Source: Microbacterium sp. 1.5R (GTDB lineage: Bacteria > Actinomycetota > Actinomycetes > Actinomycetales > Microbacteriaceae). From it: 64,000 bases of DNA. The notes below the pieces were generated by a model. It was not told the origin of the DNA, made no database searches, and was given only the letters and a program-made list of their open reading frames with translations. Positions within the stretch are counted from its first letter, which is position 1; each line of letters opens with the position of its first letter. A program made the position numbers and the translations under genes. The DNA lies in the NCBI RefSeq assembly GCF_007667425.1, contig NZ_VDRC01000002.1, forward strand, positions 1,079,072 through 1,143,071. Direction: 5' to 3'. This document shows positions 8,224 to 16,008 of the stretch, in pieces.

Positions 8224-9549
8224 GTGACGTCGGCTGCCTACTCCCCTGTGTCGAGCCCAGGCTGGAAGGCATGGCTGATCTGGTCCGTGGGTGTGGCCGC
8301 CTACGTCCTCGCGATCACGAACCGCACGTCGCTCGGCGCGGTCGGCGTGGACGCGGCCGACCGATTCATGGCCGACGCGTCGACACTCGCCCTCTTCGCC
8401 GTCGTGCAGCTCGCCGTCTACGGAGGGATGCAGATCCCGATCGGCATCCTCCTCGATCGATACGGCTCCCGGCCGATCATGACCGTGGGGATGCTGCTGA
8501 TGGCCGTCGGACAGCTGACGATGGCGCTCTCCCCCAGCATCGGCATAGCCATCGTCGCGCGCATCCTCCTCGGCGCCGGCGACGCCGCGGTGTTCCCCGC
8601 GGTCCTGCGCCTCGTCGCCACCTGGTTCCCTGCCCAGCGCGGACCGGTGATGGTGCAGTTCACCGGGATCATCGGACAGTCCGGGCAGTTGATCGCGCTC
8701 GTGCCGCTGGCCGCGCTCCTGCATGCGACATCCTGGACCATCACGTTCGGCAGCGTCGCCGGCCTCGGTGTGCTCTTCACCGTTCTCGTCGCCGTCGTCA
8801 TCCGCAACCGTCCGCCGGAGCGAGACGTCGACGTGTCGGTGAACACCGACACGGGCGTCGTGCGCGTCGTCACCTCCGCGATCGACACGGGCGTCGGCAT
8901 CCGTGCGGCGTGGGCGCATCCCGGTACGCGCCTCGCCTTCTGGTCGCACTTCACCACGCCGTTCGCGGGCACCGCGTTCATACTCCTCTGGGGCATGCCG
9001 TTCCTCACCGCGGCGCAGGGACTCGACTCCGCACACGCAGCCGGCATCATCTCGGTGTACGTCGTCGCCGGTATGGCCCTCGGCCCTGTGATCGGCGAGC
9101 TGTCCCGCCGATGGCCGAACCGGCGCTCCTACGCGCTCGTTCTGCCTGCGGTCGTCGTCCAGCTCGTGGCCTGGACGACGGTCATCGCGCTCCCCGGTCC
9201 GGCTCCGGTCTGGCTCCTCTACGTCCTGGCGGTGGCCCTGGCATCCGGTGGCCCTGCGAGCATGATCGCCTTCGACCACGCCCGTACTCACAATCCCTCG
9301 CACCGACTGAGCACCGCGACCGGTGTGACCAATGCCGGGGGCTTCATCGCCGCCCTCATCGCCATCTTCCTGATCGGTCTGATGCTCGACCTGCAGGGCG
9401 CAGGGACCCCGGAGAGCTACTCGCTCGAGGCCTTCCGCATCGCGTTCCTGATGCCGATCCCCCTCTGGCTCGTCGGGATGACCTTCATCCTCGTCGAGCG
9501 GAAGCGCACGCGGATCCGCATGGGACTCGAACCGGACCGGCGTCGCTGA
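8224..9549 (+). CDS. MFS transporter (nitrate/sugar-phosphate-like permease)
   Basis: The 441-residue protein starts with GTG and shows 12 hydrophobic segments. The loop between segments 2 and 3 carries GILLDRYGSRPIM, the MFS motif A (GxLxDRxGxR). A longer hydrophilic loop with VNTDTGVVRVVTSAID marks the middle between the two six-helix halves. The N-terminal AITNRTSLGAVGVDAADRF pattern is seen in small-anion or organic-acid MFS carriers. The substrate is not identifiable. It lies 15 bases after the exported phosphoesterase, and import of a released product would make sense, but that is inference. Confidence 0.8.
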   Translation: MTSAAYSPVSSPGWKAWLIWSVGVAAYVLAITNRTSLGAVGVDAADRFMADASTLALFAVVQLAVYGGMQIPIGILLDRYGSRPIMTVGMLLMAVGQLTMALSPSIGIAIVARILLGAGDAAVFPAVLRLVATWFPAQRGPVMVQFTGIIGQSGQLIALVPLAALLHATSWTITFGSVAGLGVLFTVLVAVVIRNRPPERDVDVSVNTDTGVVRVVTSAIDTGVGIRAAWAHPGTRLAFWSHFTTPFAGTAFILLWGMPFLTAAQGLDSAHAAGIISVYVVAGMALGPVIGELSRRWPNRRSYALVLPAVVVQLVAWTTVIALPGPAPVWLLYVLAVALASGGPASMIAFDHARTHNPSHRLSTATGVTNAGGFIAALIAIFLIGLMLDLQGAGTPESYSLEAFRIAFLMPIPLWLVGMTFILVERKRTRIRMGLEPDRRR

Positions 9550-9576
9550 TCCCCGCGGGCCCGGCCGATGTGGCGG

Positions 9577-10422
9577 TCAGCGCAGCAGGTGCTGGAACGT
9601 CTCGACGATGAGCTCGAGGCTGACCCGCTCCGGTACCTCCGCATCACCCGCCTCGAACTCCGCGAGCTCGATGCCGCGGATCGAATCCACCGGGAGCGCG
9701 GCGAAGATGGCGGCGATCTGATGCGGAAGCAGACCCGCTCCGACACGGTAGGCAGCGGGGATGTAGCCGGGCTCCAGCACGTCCCAGTCCACGTGGATCC
9801 ACACCGGGCGGCCGGCGACGAGCTCACGGATCCGCTCCGGCGTGCTCTGGGCGGGGGCGAGCACACGCGCCCCGGCCGTGTCGAGCAGTTCAGCCTCAGC
9901 GGCGTCGATGTCGCGCCCGCCGACGATCACGACCTGTGACGGGTCTATGCCCGCTCCGTGCCCGCTGTCCCAGAGGCCGCTGGCGGCGGCGAGCACCATC
10001 CCGCCCAGGTAGCCGGACTCTGTGGTGTCGGGCGTGTTGAAATCTCCGTGCGCGTCGATCCACAGCACTACGGCGTCGGGGTAGCGCTCCGCCACCGTGG
10101 GGAGCGTTCCGAGGCTCGCCGCGCACGTGTTCGTGGCCAACAGCGGCACCCGCCCGCCGTCGATGGCCGCGTTCACGGCCTCACGGAGTCCGTGCAGCGT
10201 CTCCGCGGCCTCGGGCAGCGCCGTCGTCCAATCGTCCGTCTTCGCGGGGCTCGGCGAGCCGACGACGTGCGGCTCGATGTCGAGCAGATCGGCAAGCCTC
10301 TCCCCCACCAGGCGGGCACCGACGAGCGCGCCGTCGGTTCGGTCGGCCACTCGGCCCTGCGAGACGATGAGCGAGAAGGAGGTCACCTCCTCAGCTTTCC
10401 ACCACTTCGGTATACCGAGCAA
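9577..10422 (-). CDS. Arginase/ureohydrolase-fold protein with altered metal site
   Basis: The frame opens at a TTG (10422), giving 281 residues. A GTG at 10386 (start TSFSLIVSQG) is an equally good start and the real one may be there. Two ureohydrolase metal motifs are clear: WIDAHGDFN (about 122-129) and HVDWDVLEPG. The usual N-terminal GGDHS is replaced by a segment reading ATNTCAASLG, and the expected HGM after the first motif reads GGM. So one metal-binding His appears lost, and activity as a true arginase is uncertain. It could act on a formimido or amidine compound, or be non-catalytic. The gene stands alone between an MFS gene and the FGE-fold gene. Confidence 0.75.
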   Translation of the reverse strand: MLGIPKWWKAEEVTSFSLIVSQGRVADRTDGALVGARLVGERLADLLDIEPHVVGSPSPAKTDDWTTALPEAAETLHGLREAVNAAIDGGRVPLLATNTCAASLGTLPTVAERYPDAVVLWIDAHGDFNTPDTTESGYLGGMVLAAASGLWDSGHGAGIDPSQVVIVGGRDIDAAEAELLDTAGARVLAPAQSTPERIRELVAGRPVWIHVDWDVLEPGYIPAAYRVGAGLLPHQIAAIFAALPVDSIRGIELAEFEAGDAEVPERVSLELIVETFQHLLR

Positions 10423-10443
10423 AACGGCCGTCGCCAGCCGAGG

Positions 10444-11199
10444 TCACGCGAGGGGGCGGCGAAGCGGAGTCCACCCGAACGGCACCGGGCCGTCGGAGAG
10501 CGCTCTCTCCCGATCGTCCTGTGCCGCCCACCCCTGGGCGCGCTGCGGGTCGTCGAACGCCCCCCGCGCGACCCGCAGACCGACGTCATCCTGCGCGGTG
10601 CGAGGAGACCCGCCGCGGCGGACCGAAGCCCTGACGCTCCACGCCTCATCGGCGAAACCCCCGCCGCGGAAGACCCGGTAGTCGCCGTAGCGTTCAGGGT
10701 CCAAGAGGTCCCAGCACCACTCCCACGCATTCCCGAGCGTGTCGAACAGTCCGAAGAGATTCGGGAGCTTCCCACCCACGTCCTGCGGCGTACGGATGCC
10801 GTCGGCGCTCGTCCACGCGGCGTCCGTCAGAGGTGCGTAATGCGGGCCGATCGAACCGGCGCGGCAGGCGTATTCCCACTCGGCCTCCGTGGGCAGTCGG
10901 TAACCCTCGGCCGTCGCGTCCCACTCCACGTCCTCGCCGTCGAATCTGTACACAGGGTCGAGACCCTCCCACTCCGACGCAGCGTTGCAGAAGTGCACGG
11001 CCCGCAGCCAGCTGACCTCCACCGCCGGCCTCCGCGGATGCCGCGAGGGGATCGGCAGTATCTCGGCCAACTGCTCTTCGGTGACGGCGAAAACCCCGAT
11101 CTCGAAGCTCTCGAGATCGACGGTTCGCTCGATCTTCCGGCGCGCATCGTGCAGCGTCACCCTCCCCGCAGGGAGGCGGCGCAACTCGAGGTCGGTCAC
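10444..11199 (-). CDS. FGE-sulfatase (SUMF1/EgtB-like) domain protein
   Basis: The 251-residue protein starts at the GTG at 11199, which overlaps the stop of the SGNH hydrolase (GTGA). The frame stays open upstream, but that stretch is antisense-like. Family marks are FEIGVFAVTEEQLAEIL, VSWLRAVHFCNA, the core YRLPTEAEWEYACRAG, NLFGLFDTLGNAWEWCWD, and VFRGGGFADEAWSVRASVRR followed by GLRVARG. In true formylglycine-generating enzymes the stretch after RGG holds two copper-binding cysteines; here there are none. It is therefore probably not a sulfatase activator but an EgtB-like or non-enzymatic relative. Translational coupling suggests it works with the SGNH hydrolase. Confidence 0.8.
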   Translation of the reverse strand: MTDLELRRLPAGRVTLHDARRKIERTVDLESFEIGVFAVTEEQLAEILPIPSRHPRRPAVEVSWLRAVHFCNAASEWEGLDPVYRFDGEDVEWDATAEGYRLPTEAEWEYACRAGSIGPHYAPLTDAAWTSADGIRTPQDVGGKLPNLFGLFDTLGNAWEWCWDLLDPERYGDYRVFRGGGFADEAWSVRASVRRGGSPRTAQDDVGLRVARGAFDDPQRAQGWAAQDDRERALSDGPVPFGWTPLRRPLA

Positions 11200-11954
11200 G
11201 CGCTCGGCATCCGCTCGACCCACTCGGGATACTTGGCCGCGCGTCCGTCGCCCGAGGAGGTGCGCGTGAGCCGCCGTCGGACCCAGGGGCCGACGAATTC
11301 GCGATAGTAGGCCAGCCCGGCGGGTCCCGCCATCGCCGCCGCGCTCGGAGACCACCACGCGGCCGGAGGCTCGTAGCCGAGCGCGTGCAGCACCCGCGCC
11401 GCGACGCGGTGATGACCGGCCGCGTTCATGTGCAGACGGTCCTCGGACCAGTACGGCGGCCGGGCGAGCTCGCTGTCAGGCCAGTTGAGCGCACGCACGA
11501 CATCGGGTCGATCCTCGACACGGCGCAGCACCGCCTCGGACAGCAGGTCACCCCGCCGCCGGACCACGTTACCCATCGGCAGCTGTCCGCTGGGGTTCGC
11601 ACCGGAGAGCAGGATCAGCGTGACACCTTCGTCATCGCACCGCCGCAGAACGCGACTGAACGCGTCGGCGATGTGTTCGAGATCCGATCGTGGCCGAAGC
11701 ATGTCGTTGCCGCCGCCGTTGAACGACAGATGCGTTGGGCGCAGGGCCAGGGCGGGTTCCAGCTGCTGCTCGACGATCGGCCAAGCGAGCTTGCCCCTGA
11801 TCGCGAGGTTCGCGTAGCTGATCGGGCGCCCGGCGGCGTCGGCCCATCCCTGAGCGACGAGGTCGGCCCAGCCGCGCTCCCGTCCGTCGGGAAGCACGTC
11901 CCCCACACCCTCCGTGAACGAATCTCCGATAGCCACATAGCGCACATCTGTCAC
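11196..11954 (-). CDS. SGNH/GDSL-family hydrolase
   Basis: The 252-residue protein has the four SGNH blocks: GDSFTEGVGD (Ser nucleophile, block I), a Gly in NLAIRGK (block II), FNGGGNDML (Asn, block III) and DRLHMNAAGHH (Asp-His, block V). No signal peptide is visible, so it is probably cytoplasmic, with esterase or lipase-type chemistry on an unknown ester. GTG starts are possible at 11954 (VTDVRYVAIGDS) or 11945; the second has GAGG at better spacing. The stop overlaps the FGE-fold gene start by four bases. Confidence 0.82.
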   Translation of the reverse strand: MTDVRYVAIGDSFTEGVGDVLPDGRERGWADLVAQGWADAAGRPISYANLAIRGKLAWPIVEQQLEPALALRPTHLSFNGGGNDMLRPRSDLEHIADAFSRVLRRCDDEGVTLILLSGANPSGQLPMGNVVRRRGDLLSEAVLRRVEDRPDVVRALNWPDSELARPPYWSEDRLHMNAAGHHRVAARVLHALGYEPPAAWWSPSAAAMAGPAGLAYYREFVGPWVRRRLTRTSSGDGRAAKYPEWVERMPSA

Positions 11955-11986
11955 CTCGCCAGCATATTCCTGGTGCGCGGATCGGA

Positions 11987-13339
11987 TCACCGGTCGTCGA
12001 GCGCCGCACCGCCTCTGTCCGCGAGGCCCCAAGCCGCGGCCGCGGCTACGACGAAGCACGCGGCAAACACCGCGAACAGCGTCGTCATTCCCCCCGTCGC
12101 GAGGAGGACGGGCACCGCCAGCGGCGCGGCGATCGACGCGAGGCGCCCGATCCCGGCCGCCCAACCGGCGCCCGTCGCTCGGAGCGACGTGGGATAGATC
12201 TCGGGTGTGACGGCGTACAGCGCACCCCACGCACCGAGGTTGAAGAAGGACAGGGCCATGCCCGAGGCGATGATCGCGATCTCAGAGGTCGACGTCCCGA
12301 AGAACACGGCCGCCACAGCCGACCCGACGAGGAAGACGGACAGCGTGATGCGTCGCCCCCACACTTCGATGAGCCACGCGGCGACCGCGTACCCGGGAAG
12401 CTGCGCGAGCGTGATGATGAGGGTGAAGCCGAAGGATCGGACGAGGTCGAATCCGGCATCGACCAGGATGCTCGGGATCCAGATGAAGGCGCCGTAGTAC
12501 GAGAAGTTCACGCAGAGCCACACGAGCCAGAGGCACAGTGTGCGCACCCGGAACTCTGCGCCCCAGAGCGCGGACAGCCGTCCGCGCACGCTCACCGCGA
12601 TCGGCTGTGTCGCGGGTTCTCTGCGGATGGCCGGGGTCCGACGCACGTCCGCGTCGACCTCGAACGCCGAGACGATGCGGTCGGCTTCGGCGATACGACC
12701 TTGGGCAGCGAGCCAGCGAGGGGACTCCGGCAGCCCCCACCGCACGATCAGCGCATACGCGGCGGGAATCGCTCCCAGAGCGAACGCCCACCTCCAGCCG
12801 TTCTCCGATGCCGGGATCACGAAGTATCCGATGACGGCGGCTGCCGTCCACCCCAGCGCCCAGAAGGCCTCGAGGAAGACGATGAGGCGCCCCCTGATCC
12901 GCGCCGGCGCGAACTCGCTCACGTACGTCGACGCCACTGGCAGCTCCGCACCGAGGCCGAGACCGACGAGGAACCGGAGCACGAGCAGCGCCGCGACCCC
13001 GCCGACGAGCGCGCTCGCACCCGTCGCGATGCCGTACACGAGCAGCGTGAGGGCGAACACCTGACGGCGTCCCAGCCGGTCGGCGAGAAGACCGCCGAGG
13101 GTGGCTCCGATCGCCATGCCGATGAAGCCGACCGAGGCCACCCACCCGGCATCCGTCTTCGTCAGACCCCATTGCTGCGTGAGGGCGGCGAGGATGAAGG
13201 AGATGAGGCCGACGTCCATGGCGTCGAGAGCCCAGCCGACACCCGAGCCGGTCAGCAGACGCAGGTGTCGGCGGGTGAAGGGCAGATCATCGAGACGGCC
13301 GGCGAGCGACTCACGGCTCGGCAGGACGGGTTGTGCCAT
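11987..13339 (-). CDS. MFS transporter (sugar porter / aromatic-acid or niacin-type symporter)
   Basis: The protein has 450 residues from the ATG at 13339 (MAQPVLPSRE) and 12 membrane segments. Motif A is GGLLADRLGRRQVF after segment 2. WGLPESPRWLAAQGR is the PESPRWL signature at the end of the first half, found in the sugar-porter and aromatic-acid/NiaP families. GWALDAMDVGLISFI in segment 1 is typical of the acid:H+ symporter and NiaP group. The exact substrate (aromatic acid, nicotinate or similar) cannot be fixed. It lies directly upstream of the SGNH hydrolase in transcription order, 32 bases away, and may be in the same unit. Confidence 0.82.
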   Translation of the reverse strand: MAQPVLPSRESLAGRLDDLPFTRRHLRLLTGSGVGWALDAMDVGLISFILAALTQQWGLTKTDAGWVASVGFIGMAIGATLGGLLADRLGRRQVFALTLLVYGIATGASALVGGVAALLVLRFLVGLGLGAELPVASTYVSEFAPARIRGRLIVFLEAFWALGWTAAAVIGYFVIPASENGWRWAFALGAIPAAYALIVRWGLPESPRWLAAQGRIAEADRIVSAFEVDADVRRTPAIRREPATQPIAVSVRGRLSALWGAEFRVRTLCLWLVWLCVNFSYYGAFIWIPSILVDAGFDLVRSFGFTLIITLAQLPGYAVAAWLIEVWGRRITLSVFLVGSAVAAVFFGTSTSEIAIIASGMALSFFNLGAWGALYAVTPEIYPTSLRATGAGWAAGIGRLASIAAPLAVPVLLATGGMTTLFAVFAACFVVAAAAAWGLADRGGAALDDR

Positions 13340-13377
13340 GCCCCCATCGTAGGGGCGCGAGGCCGATGCGCCGGCCC

Positions 13378-14412
13378 TCAGTCGTTCGCGGCGAGGAGCC
13401 TCCGCACACGCGGGATCACCTCGGTGCCGTAGAGCTCGACGCTGCGCATCAGAGCCTTGTGCGAGAGGGTGCCCGTCGCGTATTTCAGGTCGAAACGTCC
13501 GAGACCGAGAGTCGTCACCGTGTCGGCGATCTTCGCTGCGACTCGATCGGGCGAACCGGAGTAGATCGCGCCGGCCGGGCCGACGTCGTTCTGGAAGCGA
13601 GCGCGACTGTAGGAAGGCCACCCGCGCTCCGCGCCGATCGTGTTGTTCATCGCCTCGAAACCCGAGTACGCCTGCTCCCACGCCTCCTCGTCCGTGTCGG
13701 CGATGTGTCCGGGTGAATGCACCGAGACCGGCTTCGCGGTGGTGCCGAAGGTCGCGACAGACCGGTGGTAGAGATCGACGAACGGCGTGAACCGACCGGC
13801 GGGACCGCCGATGATCGCGAGCATCAGTCCGAGGCCGTGGCGGGCGACGCGCACGACCGACTCCGGGCTGCCGCCGACGCCGACCCAGGTGCGCAGCCCC
13901 TTCGCGGTCTTCGGGAAGACGTCAGCGTTCTCGAGAGACGCCCGCATGCTCCCCGACCACGTGACCGGTTCCTCCTTCAGCAGCTCGACGAACAGTTCGA
14001 GCTTCTGCTCGAACAGGGCGTCGTAGTCACGCAGGTCGTAGCCGAAGAGCGGGAAGGACTCCACGAAGGAGCCGCGTCCCAGCACGACCTCCGCCCGACC
14101 GTCGGACAGAGCGTCGAGGGTCGAGAACCTCTCGAACACGCGCACCGGGTCGTCGGAGGAGAGGACGGTCACCGCCGTCCCGAGACGCATCCGCTCAGTA
14201 CGACCGGCGATCGTCGCCAGGACCATCTCCGGGGAGGAGACGGCGAACTCCTTGCGGTGATGCTCACCCACGCCGAAGTAGTCCACCCCCACCGAGTCAG
14301 CGAGCACCGCCTGCTCCACCACGTTGCGGATCGTCTGAGCGCCGGTCAGCAGCGCTCCGTCCGCGCCCCGGGTGATGTCTCCGAACGTGTCCAGGCCGAA
14401 TTCGATGTCCAT
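13378..14412 (-). CDS. LLM-class flavin-dependent oxidoreductase
   Basis: The 344-residue protein resembles bacterial luciferase-like monooxygenases: VDYFGVGEHHRKEFAVSSPEMVLATIAGRT near residue 50, RLGTAVTVLSSDDPVRVFE, DGRAEVVLGRGSF, and TWVGVGGSPESVVRVARHGLG. These enzymes use reduced FMN to oxidise small molecules; the substrate is unknown. The ATG at 14412 has AAGGAG seven bases upstream. It lies just past the DUF885 3' remnant, so it is the first intact gene beyond the low-GC island. Confidence 0.85.
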   Translation of the reverse strand: MDIEFGLDTFGDITRGADGALLTGAQTIRNVVEQAVLADSVGVDYFGVGEHHRKEFAVSSPEMVLATIAGRTERMRLGTAVTVLSSDDPVRVFERFSTLDALSDGRAEVVLGRGSFVESFPLFGYDLRDYDALFEQKLELFVELLKEEPVTWSGSMRASLENADVFPKTAKGLRTWVGVGGSPESVVRVARHGLGLMLAIIGGPAGRFTPFVDLYHRSVATFGTTAKPVSVHSPGHIADTDEEAWEQAYSGFEAMNNTIGAERGWPSYSRARFQNDVGPAGAIYSGSPDRVAAKIADTVTTLGLGRFDLKYATGTLSHKALMRSVELYGTEVIPRVRRLLAAND

Positions 14413-14466
14413 GTCAGCTCCTTCTATTCACATGAATGAACTGTGGAGCGGGCGAGGACATTCCCG

Positions 14467-14616
14467 TCACCGGGGAAGAAGCGCGGTCCGCAGGGTGTCG
14501 AGTCCGACCCCGCCCATGTCGAGCGCGCGCTTATGGAAGTCCTTGATGTCGAAGTCGGCCCCACGCTCGGCCTGATAGTCATCGCGGACCTGCTCCCAGA
14601 TGCGCTGGCCGACCTT
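14467..14616 (-). pseudogene. Orphan 3' end of a DUF885 peptidase-like gene
   Basis: Reading the minus strand from 14616 gives 49 residues beginning KVGQRIWEQVRDDY and ending GGVGLDTLRTALLPR before a TGA at 14467-14469. This matches the last 49 residues of the DUF885 protein ending at 16009 in length and at about 34 of 49 positions by eye. There is no DUF885 sequence upstream of the Lys codon; homology stops exactly at the 21-base repeat. It is therefore a detached gene tail. Its GC-rich codon use looks native, suggesting it was the original end of the neighbouring gene before the island was inserted. Confidence 0.8.
14596..14616. repeat. 21-bp direct repeat, left copy (possible att-like core)
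   Basis: This copy reads CCAGATGCGCTGGCCGACCT plus one T and recurs at 16138-16158 with a single mismatch (G to A at position 13). DUF885 homology on this side covers the repeat and everything to its left. To its right the sequence becomes low in GC and unrelated. It marks one edge of the island. Confidence 0.65.
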
Positions 14617-14631
14617 TCGACCACGGCTCGT

Positions 14632-15843
14632 CTATGACGACCCACCGGCCGTCAAGAGTCCGCCAATCGCCGCGCCAATACCAGAACCGACAATTGCCGC
14701 CACGAGCGTCGCGACCACGATGCCTCGGTTGTCCATGCGGGTGGACTTGTTCTCAATCGCGGCACGAGCAAAGTCAGAGTTGAGAGACTCCACGCTTGCT
14801 TCGTCGTCCTTCAAATCGATAGTGAAGAGTTCAGGCGTTGCCCACTCGGAGATAACATCGTTGAAATCTCGGTCTGCTTCCGCGTACTTCTGCTGCAGAC
14901 TCTCGACTGCCGCCATCCCCAGCCAAAGCTCAGCAATCAACCTCCTGGTCGGGCGTCCCGGACCTTTGCCTCGTGCAAACCACCACGCGTCCTGGAAACC
15001 GTGGCCGATGGTGCGCCAGAAGCCGACGTCCGCCCTCAGCAGGGCCGCATAGTCGCGGCTCAATAGATCCGCGGTCTGCCGCCTCATGTTGGATTGGATC
15101 AGCAGGATGCGTCGAGCAGTGTTCTTCAAACGAGCAAAAGCCTCAGCGGGAAGGGCTACCTCCCGATGGAGTGCAAGTACGGTCGATGTTGCACCCAGAT
15201 CGCCCTGCAACTTGACCCATACGGGATCGCTCGGCTCATCGATCCCGAACTCGATATCAAAGTGAAGGCCCGCCCCCTCCCACGAGGCGACCCGCATACT
15301 CCTGTGGCCGAAGAGGTGTTCGCACGAGGGGCTGCAAGCCTGAACAAGTAGCGAATGCCCCAAAGCACTTAGAGCGTCCTCCAGTATCTCAACGACAACT
15401 TGTCCAGCAGCGCTCGGCGCATGGACTTCGCCGGTTGTACGCGCCCACACAACAACTGCGGTCCATCCATCCCACGAGACCTCGTACCGGTCAGTCTCAG
15501 GAGCTTCGCCGTTAATCGTGGGCTGATTCTTCGCGGGTACGTTCACGGAGAACGTGATCGGGTTACCGAATCGCCTTGTGTGGATATGATCCGCACCACT
15601 GATCAGGTTGGTGCTGTCCGTTGTATGTACCGGATAGAACGTATGATCTTCGTCCCACTGCGTCCCTGGCGCCCCGGCGCTCACGCGCGTGACGCGGCTG
15701 TCCTTGCCAAGCTGAGTAGCGATCCCCTCTCGAAGGTCACTAGCCGGTCTGGTCTCTCCAAAATCGATGATGAAACTACCGAACCGGGCCCACCAGTTCG
15801 ACGTAGCGGTACCGACGAACGAAGATCGGATAACCGTGGACAT
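14632..15843 (-). CDS. Unknown tail-anchored membrane protein on low-GC island
   Basis: The protein has 403 residues from the ATG at 15843, which has a strong AGGGGGAGT site directly upstream. No family was recognised. It is soluble until a single C-terminal membrane segment at about 374-399 (GIVVATLVAAIVGSGIGAAI...), so it is probably anchored by its tail with the bulk in the cytoplasm. The N-terminal part is beta-like and polar; residues about 240-330 look helical and rich in aromatic residues (DVGFWRTIGHGFQDAWW). Codon use is clearly lower in GC than in all neighbours, a sign of recent transfer. It is the only gene of the island between two DUF885 3' ends. A single-gene defence or interference role is possible, but only by analogy with other single-cargo islands. 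Confidence 0.75.
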   Translation of the reverse strand: MSTVIRSSFVGTATSNWWARFGSFIIDFGETRPASDLREGIATQLGKDSRVTRVSAGAPGTQWDEDHTFYPVHTTDSTNLISGADHIHTRRFGNPITFSVNVPAKNQPTINGEAPETDRYEVSWDGWTAVVVWARTTGEVHAPSAAGQVVVEILEDALSALGHSLLVQACSPSCEHLFGHRSMRVASWEGAGLHFDIEFGIDEPSDPVWVKLQGDLGATSTVLALHREVALPAEAFARLKNTARRILLIQSNMRRQTADLLSRDYAALLRADVGFWRTIGHGFQDAWWFARGKGPGRPTRRLIAELWLGMAAVESLQQKYAEADRDFNDVISEWATPELFTIDLKDDEASVESLNSDFARAAIENKSTRMDNRGIVVATLVAAIVGSGIGAAIGGLLTAGGSS

Positions 15844-15974
15844 ACTCCCCCTAGGTGCTGTCATCCCCATAGTTGACTGCTCGCAGAATATCGGGGTGCC
15901 AAGGCTATCGTCGGTATGACCCACCGCCGCGTTGGCTCTGGCGGCATGGATGCATTCGTGAACGATCGAAACGT

Positions 15975-15992
15975 CTTGTCGACGTGGACAAG
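15975..15992. promoter_or_regulatory. Inverted repeat upstream of the island gene
   Basis: CTTGTC-GACGTG-GACAAG is a perfect 6+6 inverted repeat about 130 bases before the island gene's start and just beyond the DUF885 stop. It could be an operator or a remnant. No clear -35/-10 pair could be fixed beside it. Confidence 0.35.
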
Positions 15993-16008
15993 CGTTCTCG
16001 TCTCTCAA

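Noticed and set aside
6829-9303. Minus-strand open frame opposite the phosphoesterase and MFS genes.
   Set aside because: It spans two real genes on the other strand and shows only shadow composition.
14424-14440. ATTCA-CA-TGAAT repeat upstream of the LLM oxidoreductase.
   Set aside because: Five-base arms only; could be an operator but there is no supporting promoter layout.
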